Assembly (NCBI GenBank): GCA_030428615.1
Contig: JAUIDN010000022.1
Location: 1-42,852 of the forward strand
DNA: 42,852 nt
DNA from: Alphaproteobacteria bacterium
GTDB taxonomy: Bacteria > Pseudomonadota > Alphaproteobacteria > Sphingomonadales > Emcibacteraceae
Direction of reading: 5' to 3'
Of this stretch, positions 18,538-28,505 are shown one piece after another. The translations under genes were made by a program, and so were the position numbers. Each line of letters opens with the position of its first letter. The stretch's first letter is position 1. The notes under the pieces are model-generated. The model worked only from the letters and a program-made list of their open reading frames with translations, was not told where the DNA came from and searched no databases.

Positions 18538-20024
18538 TCCTGCTCAATATTAAGTTTAGACCATTTTTCATCAACACTGCGTTTAACGTCATCATCCATT
18601 GTGATCAGTTCACCCCATTCACGGTTGGTTTCCCCATCCATCTTGTTGGTGGCATCAAGGCCAATTTTTCCGCCAAGCCCAGAGACGGGTGAAGCGAAAT
18701 CAAGATAATCAATCGGTGTATTCTCAGTCAGTGTCGTATCGCGCACCGGGTCCATTCGGGTTGACATGGCCCAGATTACTTCTTTCCAGTTTCGGGCGTC
18801 AATGTCATCATCCACGACGATGACGAATTTGGTATAGATAAACTGCCGCAGGTAAGACCATACTCCCATCATGACGCGCTTGGCATGTCCGGCGTAAGCT
18901 TTTTTGATGGAAACGACCGCGACTCTGTACGAACACCCTTCCGGCGGTAACCAGAAATCAACAATTTCCGGAAATTGTTGTTGTAGGAGTGGTATGAATA
19001 TTTCATTCAGAGCTTCTCCCAATATTGCGGGCTCGTCCGGCGGTTTTCCGGTATATGTTGAAAGATATATTGGATCTTTTCGCATTGTTACGGCCGTGGC
19101 GGTAAAAACCGGGAAGGACTCAACACTGTTATAATACCCGGTGTGGTCACCAAATGGTCCTTCATCGCGGTAATCATCCAGTGACACGTGACCTTCAATA
19201 ACAATTTCTGCAGTGGCGGGTACTTTAAGCGGGACCGTTTTACAGTCAATCAGTTCCGTTTTCTTTCCACGAAGAAGTCCGGCGAACTGATATTCGGACA
19301 ATGTGTCAGGTACTGGTGTTACCGCACCAAGAATTGTGGCCGGATCAGCACCAAGCACAATGGCGACGGGTAACGGGTCTGATTTTTCCGCTTTCCAGCG
19401 ACGGTGGTGCTGTGCGCCACCACGGTGTTTAAGCCATCGCATCAGTGTTTGATTTTTATTCAGGACCTGCATCCGGTAAATACCCAGATTGTAATCATCC
19501 TCTTTTATCTTGCCGGGGCCCTTGGAGACAACAAGCGGCCATGTGATCAATGGGCTGGCATCTTTGGGCCAGCATTTTTGAATTGGAAGGGTGTTAAGAT
19601 CAATATCATCACCAGTTATGATAACCTCTTGCACGGGTCCTGATTTAACGGTTTTTGGCCGCATGGTCATGGCTTTCTTCAGCATCGGAAGTTTATCAAT
19701 GGCGTCTTTAAAACCGCTTGGCGGTTCCGGCTGGCGCAGCTCGGCCAGTGTCTCGCCAATTTTTCTAAGATCTTCGGGTTTGGCGTCAATTCCCATAGCT
19801 ACCCGTTCAACAGTACCAAACAGGTTTGTCAGTACCGGTGTATCGCTTTTGCTTCCATCACATTTTAGTACATTTTCGAATAATAGCGCCGGTCCGCCTG
19901 TTTCCAGTGTCCGACAGCCAATTTCCGTCATTTCCAGATCAGCGGAAACAGGTTCGGTGATGCGAACCAGTTTTTTCTCAGCCTCAAGGTGAGCAATAAA
20001 ATCTCTGAGCGATGAATAAGCCAT
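18534..20024 (-). CDS. ubiD: 4-hydroxy-3-polyprenylbenzoate decarboxylase UbiD
   Basis: Removes the carboxyl group from the prenylated ring in ubiquinone synthesis, using prenylated FMN made by UbiX. The 496 residues show [28 protein letters not shown], and the catalytic-region block [14 protein letters not shown] with E288. Later come [14 protein letters not shown] and a VVVDDDID metal-type stretch. It leads a two-gene unit with pmbA. ppa lies 42 bases upstream on the same strand, and the previous pathway enzyme, ubiA, lies about 3 kb further upstream. Confidence 0.94.
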   Translation of the reverse strand: MAYSSLRDFIAHLEAEKKLVRITEPVSADLEMTEIGCRTLETGGPALLFENVLKCDGSKSDTPVLTNLFGTVERVAMGIDAKPEDLRKIGETLAELRQPEPPSGFKDAIDKLPMLKKAMTMRPKTVKSGPVQEVIITGDDIDLNTLPIQKCWPKDASPLITWPLVVSKGPGKIKEDDYNLGIYRMQVLNKNQTLMRWLKHRGGAQHHRRWKAEKSDPLPVAIVLGADPATILGAVTPVPDTLSEYQFAGLLRGKKTELIDCKTVPLKVPATAEIVIEGHVSLDDYRDEGPFGDHTGYYNSVESFPVFTATAVTMRKDPIYLSTYTGKPPDEPAILGEALNEIFIPLLQQQFPEIVDFWLPPEGCSYRVAVVSIKKAYAGHAKRVMMGVWSYLRQFIYTKFVIVVDDDIDARNWKEVIWAMSTRMDPVRDTTLTENTPIDYLDFASPVSGLGGKIGLDATNKMDGETNREWGELITMDDDVKRSVDEKWSKLNIEQE

Positions 20025-20066
20025 GACTTCTTATAGGAGAAATCGGCTTAAATGATAAGCGTTAAA

Positions 20067-20615
20067 TTAGCCCTCATTTTTCTGTGCAGCCTTTTCACGC
20101 TCAAGCGCTTCTATGATGATTCGCTTCGCTACTTCCGGCCCTTCCCAACCAATGATTTTCACCCACTTACCGTTTTCAAGGTCTTTATAATGTTCAAAGA
20201 AATGTTGAATTTGATTGAGCAGCAATTCCGGCAAGTCCTTATGGGTTTCAACATCTTTATAGGTCGGGTCGGTTTTAGTATCCGGAACCGCGAGGATTTT
20301 TTCATCCTGTCCGGCTTCATCTTCCATGAGAAGGACGCCGATGGGTCGCGCACGGATAATGCAGCCTGGTACAAGCGCTTCGCCTACGACGACAAGCACA
20401 TCACATGGATCACCGTCATCCGAAAGTGTGTGCGGCATATAACCATAGTTCGCGGGGTAGCGCATTGGTGTATGTAAAATACGGTCAACCAGAATTGCGC
20501 CGCTTCGTTTGTGCATTTCGTATTTAACAGCGGCACCACCAACGGGTACTTCAATGATCACATTGATTTCTTCAGGTGGATTAAGACCCGCATTAATTAA
20601 ATTGATTGAGGGCAT
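20067..20615 (-). CDS. ppa: Soluble inorganic pyrophosphatase, family I
   Basis: Hydrolyses cytoplasmic PPi, pulling biosynthetic reactions forward. At 182 residues it has the family I core: [28 protein letters not shown] and the metal-binding signature [10 protein letters not shown], then [10 protein letters not shown] near the C-terminus. It sits directly downstream of hppA, but the hppA terminator at 20695-20720 lies between them, so ppa probably has its own promoter in the 79 bases between that hairpin and its start. Confidence 0.96.
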   Translation of the reverse strand: MPSINLINAGLNPPEEINVIIEVPVGGAAVKYEMHKRSGAILVDRILHTPMRYPANYGYMPHTLSDDGDPCDVLVVVGEALVPGCIIRARPIGVLLMEDEAGQDEKILAVPDTKTDPTYKDVETHKDLPELLLNQIQHFFEHYKDLENGKWVKIIGWEGPEVAKRIIIEALEREKAAQKNEG

Positions 20616-20694
20616 TTGGCGTTTCCGTATTCATCAGCATTAAAAGATGGGCGCAATATAGCTAAAATAAATGTTTTGTCAGCATGTTTTTCAT

Positions 20695-20720
20695 AAAAAA
20701 ACCCCGCCAAAGGCGGGGTT
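20695..20720 (-). terminator. Rho-independent terminator of hppA
   Basis: A GC-rich stem of nine pairs (aaccccgcc / ggcggggtt) with a three-base loop, followed on the minus strand by a run of six to seven T residues. It lies 24 bases past the hppA stop. Confidence 0.92.
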
Positions 20721-20744
20721 CCGTTAAAATATAATATGGAGCTA

Positions 20745-22844
20745 TCAGCCGATGTTCAGTTTCGCAACAATTGCAACAAGCAGAATAGCAACAATATTGG
20801 TAATTTTGATAAGTGGGTTGACTGCAGGGCCCGCAGTATCTTTGTATGGATCACCAACTGTATCGCCAGTTACTGAAGCTTTATGGGCTTCTGACCCTTT
20901 ACCACCATGATGACCATCTTCGATATATTTTTTTGCATTATCCCACGCACCGCCACCGGATGTCATTGAGATCGCAATGAACAGGCCGGTTATGATCGTA
21001 CCCAATAGCATAGCTCCTAATGCCTGGAAGGCGGGAACAATATCACCACTTACCAGATAGGTCACACCGAACAGGATGAATGGGGCAAGCAACGGAAGAA
21101 GCGATGGAACAACCATTTCCTTAATGGCTGCTTTGGTCAACAGGTCAACCGCTTTACCATATTCAGGTTTGCCGGTGCCTTCCATGATGCCCGGGATTTC
21201 CTTAAATTGGCGGCGTACTTCGACAACGACGCTGGCAGCCGCACGACCAACAGCAAGCATTGACATAGACGCAAACAGGTAAGGAAGCATACCACCAATA
21301 AACAATCCGATCACAACAAAAGGATCCTGTAGTGGGAAGGTAATATCGGCATACTGTGGAAGGTAGTGTTTGATTTCTTCCGTATAGGCCGCGAACAGCA
21401 CAAGTGCTGCCAGCGCCGCTGAGCCAATTGCGTATCCTTTGGTAACGGCTTTGGTGGTGTTGCCAACAGCATCAAGTTTGTCGGTTGTTGCACGAACATC
21501 TTCCGGAAGGTTGGCCATTTCAGCAATGCCGCCCGCGTTGTCAGTGACAGGACCGTAAGCGTCAAGCGCTACAACCATACCCGCAAGCGATAACATCGCC
21601 GTTGCGGCGATGGAAATGCCGAACAGACCAGCTTGTGTAAACGCAATAAAGATACCGGCGCAAATAATAATTACCGGAATGGCCGTTGCTTCCATTGAAA
21701 TGGCAAGTCCCTGAATAACGTTGGTACCGTGTCCCGTTTCTGATGCCTGGGCAATCACTTTAACAGGACGGTATTCCGTACTCGTGTAATATTCAGTGAT
21801 CCAAACGATTAGCGCTGTAACGCCCAGACCGGTGAGAACACAATAGAAAAGGTTCATTGATGTCAGCACTCTACCGTCCACCATTTGGGCATTTGAGAAA
21901 ATATCAAGCTGATAGAACATGCCAAAGATAAGGGCTGCAGAAATAACCGCGCTGGCAATCAGGCCTTTATACAAGGCTCCCATAATATTTTCTGATCCGG
22001 AACTAAGTTTAACAAAAAATGTACCGATGATTGATGCAACAATACAAAGCGCACCGATCATAAGCGGTAGCAGCATCATATTATTTACTGAACTTTCAAC
22101 AAAAGCACTGGATGCAATAAGCATCGTGGCAACAACAGTTACAGCGTAAGTTTCGAACAAGTCAGCGGCCATACCAGCACAGTCACCAACATTGTCACCA
22201 ACATTGTCAGCGATTGTTGCCGGATTTCTTGGATCGTCTTCCGGAATGCCGGCTTCAACCTTGCCAACCATGTCGCCGCCAACGTCAGCACCTTTTGTAA
22301 AGATACCGCCACCAAGACGGGCGAAAATTGAAATCAGACTAGCACCAAAGCCCAGTCCGATAAGACCTTCAAGGTTATATCTGACATCCGCGCCGGAAGT
22401 AACCATATAGATATAATAAAGGGCGACACCCAACAGACCCAGGCCAACCACGAGCATCCCTGTAATAGCACCGGATGTAAACGCGACATCAAGTGCCTTT
22501 CCAAGATCTTCTGATGCGGCCTGTGATGTCCGGACGTTTGCACGAACAGAAACATTCATTCCAATATACCCGGCAGCACCGGATAAAACCGCACCGGCAA
22601 CGAAGCCAACCGCGACGTGAACACCAAGTAGAAAAAACAGCGCAATCGCAACGACGACACCAACAATAGCAACCGCTTTATATTGTCGGTTTAGGTAAGC
22701 AGCAGCACCTTCTTGAATAGCGCCTGCAATTTCCTGCATTCTTTCGTTACCGGCTCCAAAACCCATAACCCTTTTTGTCGCGTACGCACCGTAAATTAAT
22801 GCCAGTACACCGCACCCCACAATTGTTAGATAGATATTAGTCAT
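20745..22844 (-). CDS. hppA: Membrane H+-translocating pyrophosphatase, K+-independent type
   Basis: A 699-residue inner-membrane pump with about 16 helices, using PPi hydrolysis to move protons. The substrate site shows [20 protein letters not shown] (about 185-204) and [29 protein letters not shown] (461-470) has Lys465 and Thr468 at positions that are Ala and Gly in K+-dependent enzymes, which points to the K+-independent proton-pumping class. The C-terminal signature [12 protein letters not shown] and [15 protein letters not shown] are intact. It has its own terminator. Upstream lies a 221-base AT-rich gap that should hold its promoter. Confidence 0.96.
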   Translation of the reverse strand: MTNIYLTIVGCGVLALIYGAYATKRVMGFGAGNERMQEIAGAIQEGAAAYLNRQYKAVAIVGVVVAIALFFLLGVHVAVGFVAGAVLSGAAGYIGMNVSVRANVRTSQAASEDLGKALDVAFTSGAITGMLVVGLGLLGVALYYIYMVTSGADVRYNLEGLIGLGFGASLISIFARLGGGIFTKGADVGGDMVGKVEAGIPEDDPRNPATIADNVGDNVGDCAGMAADLFETYAVTVVATMLIASSAFVESSVNNMMLLPLMIGALCIVASIIGTFFVKLSSGSENIMGALYKGLIASAVISAALIFGMFYQLDIFSNAQMVDGRVLTSMNLFYCVLTGLGVTALIVWITEYYTSTEYRPVKVIAQASETGHGTNVIQGLAISMEATAIPVIIICAGIFIAFTQAGLFGISIAATAMLSLAGMVVALDAYGPVTDNAGGIAEMANLPEDVRATTDKLDAVGNTTKAVTKGYAIGSAALAALVLFAAYTEEIKHYLPQYADITFPLQDPFVVIGLFIGGMLPYLFASMSMLAVGRAAASVVVEVRRQFKEIPGIMEGTGKPEYGKAVDLLTKAAIKEMVVPSLLPLLAPFILFGVTYLVSGDIVPAFQALGAMLLGTIITGLFIAISMTSGGGAWDNAKKYIEDGHHGGKGSEAHKASVTGDTVGDPYKDTAGPAVNPLIKITNIVAILLVAIVAKLNIG

Positions 22845-22983
22845 TCATTCCCTCTATTTAATTATATTAAATTCTAATTCTCTTTATATATTGAACGAAA
22901 ATTAACGCACAAAAGAGTAATCCCTATAAAAGATAAGACACAATGCTCAATTATGATAAGGAAATCAAGAGTTGATTAGGCTT

Positions 22984-22999
22984 CGTGCGGCTTTGCACG
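22984..22999. repeat. Weak hairpin in the hppA-ubiA gap
   Basis: CGTGC and GCACG pair across a six-base loop (five pairs). There is no T-run on either side, so it is not a convincing terminator of ubiA. Nothing else clear is visible in the 221-base gap apart from AT-rich sequence near the hppA start. Confidence 0.25.
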
Positions 23000-23065
23000 G
23001 TGTTGGGGGTGAAAATTAACTTATTTTGATTACGGGATCGCATATATTTCCGGTCGGATCACAGA

Positions 23066-24010
23066 TTAAATCATATGCCCGGCCAAAATACTGAGGAACA
23101 CCAGAAAGCCGAAATGATGGTTTGATTTAAAAAGTTTTAAACACAGCTCGCGATCATCAATATCAAGTTTTCTTACCTGATAAATCAGATGGCACCCTGC
23201 AATAATAAGCCCTGTGTAAAATACGAGACCCATTTGAGAGGCCCAGCCAGCGGTGAGGAACAATAAAAACGTAAGAACATAAAAAGCGCTAATCCAGAGA
23301 TGCGTTTTATCCTTAAACCGTAAAGCCGTGGATTTGACGCCGATTGCTTCATCATCGTCTTTATCCTGATGGGCATAAATTGTATCGTAACCCAATGTCC
23401 AGAAAATTCCCCCGGCGTATAGTAAAAGGGCAGGAGGTTCAATTGTCTGGCTAACGGCGGCCCACCCCATTAACGCCCCCCAGTTGAATGTGAAACCAAG
23501 CATGAGCTGCGGCCAGTAAGTGATACGTTTCATCAAGGGGTAAGTGACAATTAAAATGAGTGAGAAGGCGCCGACAATTTGCGTAAATCTGTTTAACTGA
23601 AGCAGGATAATCAGCCCGATGATGCATAAGCACGCTAAAAACACAAACGCGCCGGTAACCGTCACACGACCGCTTGGAAGTGGCCGGGATTTGGTTCTTT
23701 CCACCTTTGCATCGGCTTCCCGGTCCCAAAGGTCATTGACAACGCATCCTGCGCCCCGCATGACAAAAGCGCCAACGGAAAATAAAATAATCAGTTGAAT
23801 ATTGGGTAATAGGTCGCTGCTACCGTGATAGTGACTTGCCAGTACGATAGACCAGAGACATGGCCATAAAAGAAGCCAGGTGCCAATTGGCCTGTCCGCG
23901 CGCATCAATTGAAGATAACCCCAAGCATAATCCGGTGACAGTTTGTGAACCCAGCTTGACCGGACTGTATCCTCAGGGGCTTTTTTTATGCGATCTTCTA
24001 ATTTTGTCAT
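23066..24010 (-). CDS. ubiA: 4-hydroxybenzoate polyprenyltransferase UbiA
   Basis: Inner-membrane enzyme that attaches the polyprenyl tail to 4-hydroxybenzoate, releasing PPi. The 314 residues contain about eight or nine hydrophobic helices. The two prenyl-diphosphate/Mg motifs are NDLWDREAD (92-100) and DTIYAHQDKDDD (209-220). RADRPIGTWLLLWPCLW near the start is also typical. It is divergent from rsmE, with 58 bases between the starts. UbiD, the next enzyme, lies downstream on the same strand beyond the two pyrophosphatase genes. Confidence 0.95.
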   Translation of the reverse strand: MTKLEDRIKKAPEDTVRSSWVHKLSPDYAWGYLQLMRADRPIGTWLLLWPCLWSIVLASHYHGSSDLLPNIQLIILFSVGAFVMRGAGCVVNDLWDREADAKVERTKSRPLPSGRVTVTGAFVFLACLCIIGLIILLQLNRFTQIVGAFSLILIVTYPLMKRITYWPQLMLGFTFNWGALMGWAAVSQTIEPPALLLYAGGIFWTLGYDTIYAHQDKDDDEAIGVKSTALRFKDKTHLWISAFYVLTFLLFLTAGWASQMGLVFYTGLIIAGCHLIYQVRKLDIDDRELCLKLFKSNHHFGFLVFLSILAGHMI

Positions 24011-24068
24011 TTGTCTTTGCGTATTTGATGTTTATCATATCACTATAGTCATAATTGAATTAGGTCAA

Positions 24069-24803
24069 ATGTCGAATAAAAAGCCAAGAACCCGCCTTTA
24101 TATTGATGAAACACTTACCCCTGGTACGGTGCATCTTGTTGATGGCAATCAGGGACATTATCTGGTCAATGTGCTTCGTGTAAAAATGGCAGAAGAAATT
24201 TTAGTTTTTAACGGCAAGTCGGGCGAATGGCTCGCCGAAATAACAAAGGTCGGAAAGGGAAAAGCGCAGGTAACGATAAGGGAAAAAATAGCGGATCAGA
24301 CCGAAGAGCAGGATTTATGGTATTTATATGCACCGGTAAAAAAAGCCCGAACTGATTATATGATGCAAAAAGCAACAGAGCTTGGGGTCTCGCGCATTAT
24401 GCCTGTGGTCACAAAGCGGACAAACCTGGACCGTATAAAACCAGATAAGATTGTTGCAAATGTCATCGAAGCTGCGGAACAATGTGGCCGGATGACGGTC
24501 CCAAAGACGGATGACGCGACGTCACTTGAAGAAAGGCTGGAAAATTGGCCTGACGACCGTGTCCTTGTTTTTTGCGATGAAGCGGGTGACGCCATTCCGT
24601 TTTCTGATATCAGCATAAAATCGGAAAAATGGGCCGTGCTCATCGGGCCGGAAGGTGGATTTACAGAACAAGAAAGGCAAATGATCAGAGCGCTTAAAAA
24701 CACCGTCCCGGTAACACTTGGGCCACGAATTCTGCGGGCGGATACTGCGGCCGTGGCGGCGTTGACATTATGGCAAATATTCATGGGGGATTGGTCCAGA
24801 TGA
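24069..24803 (+). CDS. rsmE: 16S rRNA (uracil-1498-N3)-methyltransferase RsmE
   Basis: A SPOUT-fold methyltransferase acting on U1498 of 16S rRNA. The 244 residues show QKATELGVSRIMPVVTKRT, EAAEQCGRMTVP, LIGPEGGFTEQE and LGPRILRADTAAVAAL, all RsmE hallmarks. The ATG at 24069 is chosen over an in-frame ATG at 23988 because the extra 27 residues are not RsmE-like and would overlap the divergent ubiA start; TTAGG lies before the chosen start. The stop overlaps the next gene by four bases (ATGA). Confidence 0.95.
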   Translation: MSNKKPRTRLYIDETLTPGTVHLVDGNQGHYLVNVLRVKMAEEILVFNGKSGEWLAEITKVGKGKAQVTIREKIADQTEEQDLWYLYAPVKKARTDYMMQKATELGVSRIMPVVTKRTNLDRIKPDKIVANVIEAAEQCGRMTVPKTDDATSLEERLENWPDDRVLVFCDEAGDAIPFSDISIKSEKWAVLIGPEGGFTEQERQMIRALKNTVPVTLGPRILRADTAAVAALTLWQIFMGDWSR

Positions 24804-25531
24804 ACGATAATGAACAAACCCCGTGGGGCAGACCTTCGAACGAAAATGATCCGCCGCCAAGGAAGTCAATGGTGCCGTTCCTGATCGTGGTCGCGGTTGT
24901 CGTTGTGGTCGCCGCGGTCATAGCCTGGATATTGGCAGCAGAGTTCGTAGAGGGGCAGGGTGCGAATCTGACCTATGATTTTTTGTTACTGGCGTTAATT
25001 GGTGCGGGCCTTATAGGGCATGTGAAAGCGAATCCGGGGCAAGCGCTTAGAAATGTGGCGGGATGGGTGATTATTTTTGGTATATTGGCACTTGGGTATT
25101 CGATCTGGAATGGCAGCAGCCGTCTAGCGAGAGAATTTGATCCACCGCGCGGTGAGATGACCGCTGATGCAATAACCTTCCGTGCTGACCTGAGTGGACA
25201 TTATTTTGTCAGAGCAGATGTCAGTGGCACAGTAATCGATTTCATGGTTGATACGGGTGCAACGCATGTGGTGCTCAAAATGTCGGATGCGGAAAAAATC
25301 GGCTATAATATTGATCAGCTTTCCTTTGATAAACCGGCATCAACGGCAAATGGTATTGTTTATAGTGCGGCGGTTAAATTAGATACTATAACGGTTGGTC
25401 CGATATCAGTTCGCGATATTGATGGATTTGTAAATCAGGGTAGATTGGATGTCTCTCTTCTGGGGATGAGTTTCTTAAATCAACTAAGTGGATATGAAGT
25501 TAGGGACGGCCTATTGACATTATATCCTTAA
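24800..25531 (+). CDS. Membrane-anchored retropepsin-like (clan AA) aspartic protease
   Basis: A 243-residue protein of the TIGR02281 type. A Pro-rich cytoplasmic start leads to three hydrophobic segments (about 24-46, 57-73 and 86-104). The soluble domain carries FMVDTGATHVVLK with catalytic D151-T-G, then DGFVNQGRLDVSLLGMSFL, which matches the later retropepsin core. Like retropepsins it should work as a dimer, with the active site probably in the periplasm. Its substrate is unknown. The ATG at 24800 overlaps the rsmE stop; an upstream in-frame ATG at 24770 lies inside rsmE. Confidence 0.85.
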   Translation: MNDNEQTPWGRPSNENDPPPRKSMVPFLIVVAVVVVVAAVIAWILAAEFVEGQGANLTYDFLLLALIGAGLIGHVKANPGQALRNVAGWVIIFGILALGYSIWNGSSRLAREFDPPRGEMTADAITFRADLSGHYFVRADVSGTVIDFMVDTGATHVVLKMSDAEKIGYNIDQLSFDKPASTANGIVYSAAVKLDTITVGPISVRDIDGFVNQGRLDVSLLGMSFLNQLSGYEVRDGLLTLYP

Positions 25532-25584
25532 TACCTACATGATGATAACTGTGAAAATCTGGGTATAAATAAGAGGGTCAGCCG

Positions 25585-26946
25585 GTGAGCAATATATCAA
25601 AAGATTCCCAAATCGAATCCAAACAACAATTAATAGATTATATCGCGTCTGGCTCTAAACCGAAAGACGAGTGGACGATCGGGACAGAGCACGAAAAATT
25701 TGTCTACTGCATTGATTCCCAGAAACCGGTTCCATATGACGGCGAGCGAAGCATTAAAGCGATCCTTGAAGCTCTACAAAAAGAATTTGACTGGGAACCG
25801 ATCATGGAGGGCGAATATATTATAGGCCTTAAAAAGGATGGGCAGTCCGTAACGCTTGAGCCCGGTGGACAGTTGGAGCTTTCCGGGGCCATGGTGAAAA
25901 CGTTGCATCAGACCTGTGCTGAATCAAATAACCATTTGCGGCAGGCGCAAGCAGTTAGCAAGAAGCTTGGCATTAATTATATCGGTATGGGTTTTAACGC
26001 CAATACAAAGCGTGAAGATGTTCCAATAATGCCGAAAGGCAGATATGAAATTATGCGTAATTACATGCCCAAAAAAGGCAACCTCGGGCTTGATATGATG
26101 CTTCGAACCTGCACAATTCAGGTAAATCTGGATTATTCCAGTGAAGCCGATATGGTGAAAAAATTTCGTGTTTCTCTGGCGCTTCAACCAATTGCAACGG
26201 CCATTTTCGCGTCGTCTCCCTTTACAGAAGGAAAGCCGAACGGTTTTCAAAGTTACCGCTCTCATATATGGACAGATACCGACCCTGACCGCTGTGGCAT
26301 ATTACCATTTGTGTTTGAAGACGGCATGGGATTTGAAGCATATGTTGATCATGTACTCAACGTTCCTATGTATTTTGTCAACCGTGGCAGTGTCTATCAT
26401 GATGTTGCCGGGAAATCATTTAAGGATTTTATGAACGGAAGGCTCGAAGGGTTTGAAGGACAAATTCCCACTATTAAGGACTGGGAAGATCATATGAGTA
26501 CCCTTTTCCCGGAAGTAAGGCTTAAAAAGTTTCTTGAGATGCGCGGCGCGGACGGCGGCACCTGGAGCCGGATTTGTGCTTTACCGGCACTTTGGGTTGG
26601 GCTTCTCTATGATGAAACGGCGCTGGACGCTGCGTGGGATATGGTGAAAGACTGGAGCCATGATGAGCATCAGCAACTGCGTGACAATGTGCCGCGCGAT
26701 GCATTGAGCGTGCCGTTTAGGGATACCAATGTTCAGGGGATTGCGAAACAAATGCTGGATATCTCTGCCGAAGGTTTGAAAAGGCGCGGTTTTTTAAACA
26801 ACAGCGGTGAAGACGAGACGGTATTTTTAACATCACTTTACGACACTGTTGAAAGCGGTAAAACAACGGCACAAAGGATGCTCGATTGTTACCACGGTGC
26901 CTGGAAAGGCGACGTCTCACATGTTTTCAGGGATTGTTCGTTTTAA
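25585..26946 (+). CDS. gshA: Glutamate-cysteine ligase, plant-type GCS2
   Basis: First and committed step of glutathione synthesis. At 453 residues it matches the plant/alphaproteobacterial class rather than E. coli GshA. Visible blocks are WTIGTEHEKFVY, LEPGGQLELSGA, KRGRYEIM-like (KGRYEIMRNYMPKKG), RTCTIQVNLDY and FVNRGSVYHD. The start is GTG, supported by AGAGGG seven bases upstream. It is separated by 53 bases from the protease gene and has a strong terminator just after its stop, so it ends this plus-strand run. Confidence 0.94.
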   Translation: MSNISKDSQIESKQQLIDYIASGSKPKDEWTIGTEHEKFVYCIDSQKPVPYDGERSIKAILEALQKEFDWEPIMEGEYIIGLKKDGQSVTLEPGGQLELSGAMVKTLHQTCAESNNHLRQAQAVSKKLGINYIGMGFNANTKREDVPIMPKGRYEIMRNYMPKKGNLGLDMMLRTCTIQVNLDYSSEADMVKKFRVSLALQPIATAIFASSPFTEGKPNGFQSYRSHIWTDTDPDRCGILPFVFEDGMGFEAYVDHVLNVPMYFVNRGSVYHDVAGKSFKDFMNGRLEGFEGQIPTIKDWEDHMSTLFPEVRLKKFLEMRGADGGTWSRICALPALWVGLLYDETALDAAWDMVKDWSHDEHQQLRDNVPRDALSVPFRDTNVQGIAKQMLDISAEGLKRRGFLNNSGEDETVFLTSLYDTVESGKTTAQRMLDCYHGAWKGDVSHVFRDCSF

Positions 26947-26949
26947 TTT

Positions 26950-26972
26950 AAAGGCCGGTGTAACCGGCCTTT
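26950..26972. terminator. Bidirectional terminator between gshA and the M28 gene
   Basis: A ten-pair stem, aaaggccggt / accggccttt, with a three-base loop. T-rich sequence follows on the plus strand and the A-rich left flank gives T residues on the minus strand. It lies between two convergent stops 33 bases apart and probably serves both. Confidence 0.88.
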
Positions 26973-26979
26973 ATTTGTA

Positions 26980-28371
26980 TTAATATCCACCAAAAGACCC
27001 CATGGAACCCGGAAAGACAACCGGACTTTCGGCACCGTCTTTTGCGACGGCGGCAACCCCGAAATAATAATTATCAACGACCAGGTTTTCGAAGATATAA
27101 TTATCAACATCGCCGACATATTTACTGTATGTCCATTGCGGCTGGTCGGTCAGGCGCCAGTAAACTTTGTATCCGGCAAGGTTTTCCGCCATATCGTCCG
27201 TTGGTTTTGACCAATTCATGACCGCGCTGGCGCGCACAGCACCACTCAGTTTGACATCCGCGGGAAATGGCGGTGCGGCGGCCATTTCAGCAAGACTGAC
27301 AATATTCAACGCAGTGAGTTTTCTGGCGTAATCGAAATTCACCCCTTCAATGACATCACCATATTCGCGCCCGTTCTCGACACGGATGTCCTGATGTTGT
27401 CGATCATAATGTTCGTGTGTTTCCATGATACGGACGCCCGGTATGCCAACCGCATTGAAAGGGCGGTGGTGTCCCCCGCGGCCAAACCGGTCAAGCCGGT
27501 AGACCATCATCACATCAAGATTTGGAATATATTTGTCCGCTTGCCGATCAATGAAGCGGGCGAGATTTCGTGACGGGCTGTCAACTTCTCCGCCGCTAAA
27601 ACGTCTCTCTCTCGCCTCTTCCGCGGTTTCTACGTCGCGTGTTCCCTCTGAAAATACGCGGGCTGTCGTGTTGTCGGTGACGCCGTCGATACCGGTAATA
27701 TTACCAATCATGTCGTTATTAAGTACGGCTTTGATACGCCAATTATTTTCAAGCGCGTGTTTAGCGACAATCTGCCCACCGAATAATCCCTGTTCCTCAC
27801 CGGAAAGTCCCATATAAATTATTGAGCCCGCGAATTTATGTTTGCTTAGCACGCGGGCAGCTTCGATAACCCCTGCCATGCCGGATGCGTTATCATTTGC
27901 GCCCGGGCTGTCATCAACACCGTTAAGGGGATCGGATACCCGGCTATCAATATCGCCTGACATTGAAACATATCTGTTTGGATCAAGCATGCCGCGCTGA
28001 ATGGCGATGACGCTCACCACTTCCGTAGGTTCAGGAATTCTGGTTTCACCGGAGATCGTGTCGCCGATATACATTACTTCAAGGCAGTTACCGCACTCTG
28101 CACTGATTTTTTCAAATTCGGAAAATATCCACCTTCGGGCAGCACCGATGCCCCGTGTGTCGGACTGCGTTTCGGATAACGTATGACGTGTACCGAAACC
28201 GACTAGCTTTCTTATGTCAGCTTCAATACGCTCTGCGGATACATCCTTAACCAATTGATGGATCATTGGCAACTCCTGAGGCGGCACCTGCTGTGCGTTT
28301 CCTGTAAATGCGAACGTGATACCGGCCGATAAAGTGGCAAAGTATCTGATGTATGTGCGAAATAATGGCAT
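26980..28371 (-). CDS. Secreted M28-family metallopeptidase-like protein
   Basis: A 463-residue protein with a signal peptide (cleavage near GNA-Q, about 26). The M28 fold shows GDIDSR (139-144), SPGANDNASG with D160, GEEQG (191-195), NNDMIG with D220, and HEHYDRQHQ with H326. In most M28 enzymes the first motif is HxD; here the His position is Asp140, so one metal ligand is changed, though the other ligands remain. I recall related proteins with the same change, so it may be a subfamily trait. The last 95 or so residues look like a fibronectin-III-type domain (YKVYWRL, YYFGVAAVAKDG). Substrate unknown. Confidence 0.85.
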   Translation of the reverse strand: MPLFRTYIRYFATLSAGITFAFTGNAQQVPPQELPMIHQLVKDVSAERIEADIRKLVGFGTRHTLSETQSDTRGIGAARRWIFSEFEKISAECGNCLEVMYIGDTISGETRIPEPTEVVSVIAIQRGMLDPNRYVSMSGDIDSRVSDPLNGVDDSPGANDNASGMAGVIEAARVLSKHKFAGSIIYMGLSGEEQGLFGGQIVAKHALENNWRIKAVLNNDMIGNITGIDGVTDNTTARVFSEGTRDVETAEEARERRFSGGEVDSPSRNLARFIDRQADKYIPNLDVMMVYRLDRFGRGGHHRPFNAVGIPGVRIMETHEHYDRQHQDIRVENGREYGDVIEGVNFDYARKLTALNIVSLAEMAAAPPFPADVKLSGAVRASAVMNWSKPTDDMAENLAGYKVYWRLTDQPQWTYSKYVGDVDNYIFENLVVDNYYFGVAAVAKDGAESPVVFPGSMGSFGGY

Positions 28372-28425
28372 AGGGGCCTCCCGTGGATATATGTTTATAT
28401 TTCTATAAAACCGTATCCGTGGGAC

Positions 28426-28460
28426 GGCGTCAACTTACATTTTATTGCAAAAAGGACGCC
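28426..28460. repeat. 6-bp inverted repeat in the M28 / serine hydrolase promoter gap
   Basis: GGCGTC (28426-28431) and GACGCC (28455-28460) are inverted copies 23 bases apart, in the 134-base gap between two divergent starts. A weak promoter-like pair for the plus-strand gene (TTGCAA, 17 bases, TAAAAC) overlaps the right arm. The position would suit a regulator controlling both genes, but the arms are short. Confidence 0.35.
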
Positions 28461-28505
28461 ACCGTACTAAAACTAGAGGAGGGAGGAACACCAAGGGTTT
28501 GAATA

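Noticed and set aside
22984-22999. Terminator of ubiA
   Set aside because: The stem has only five pairs and lacks a T-run on the minus strand.
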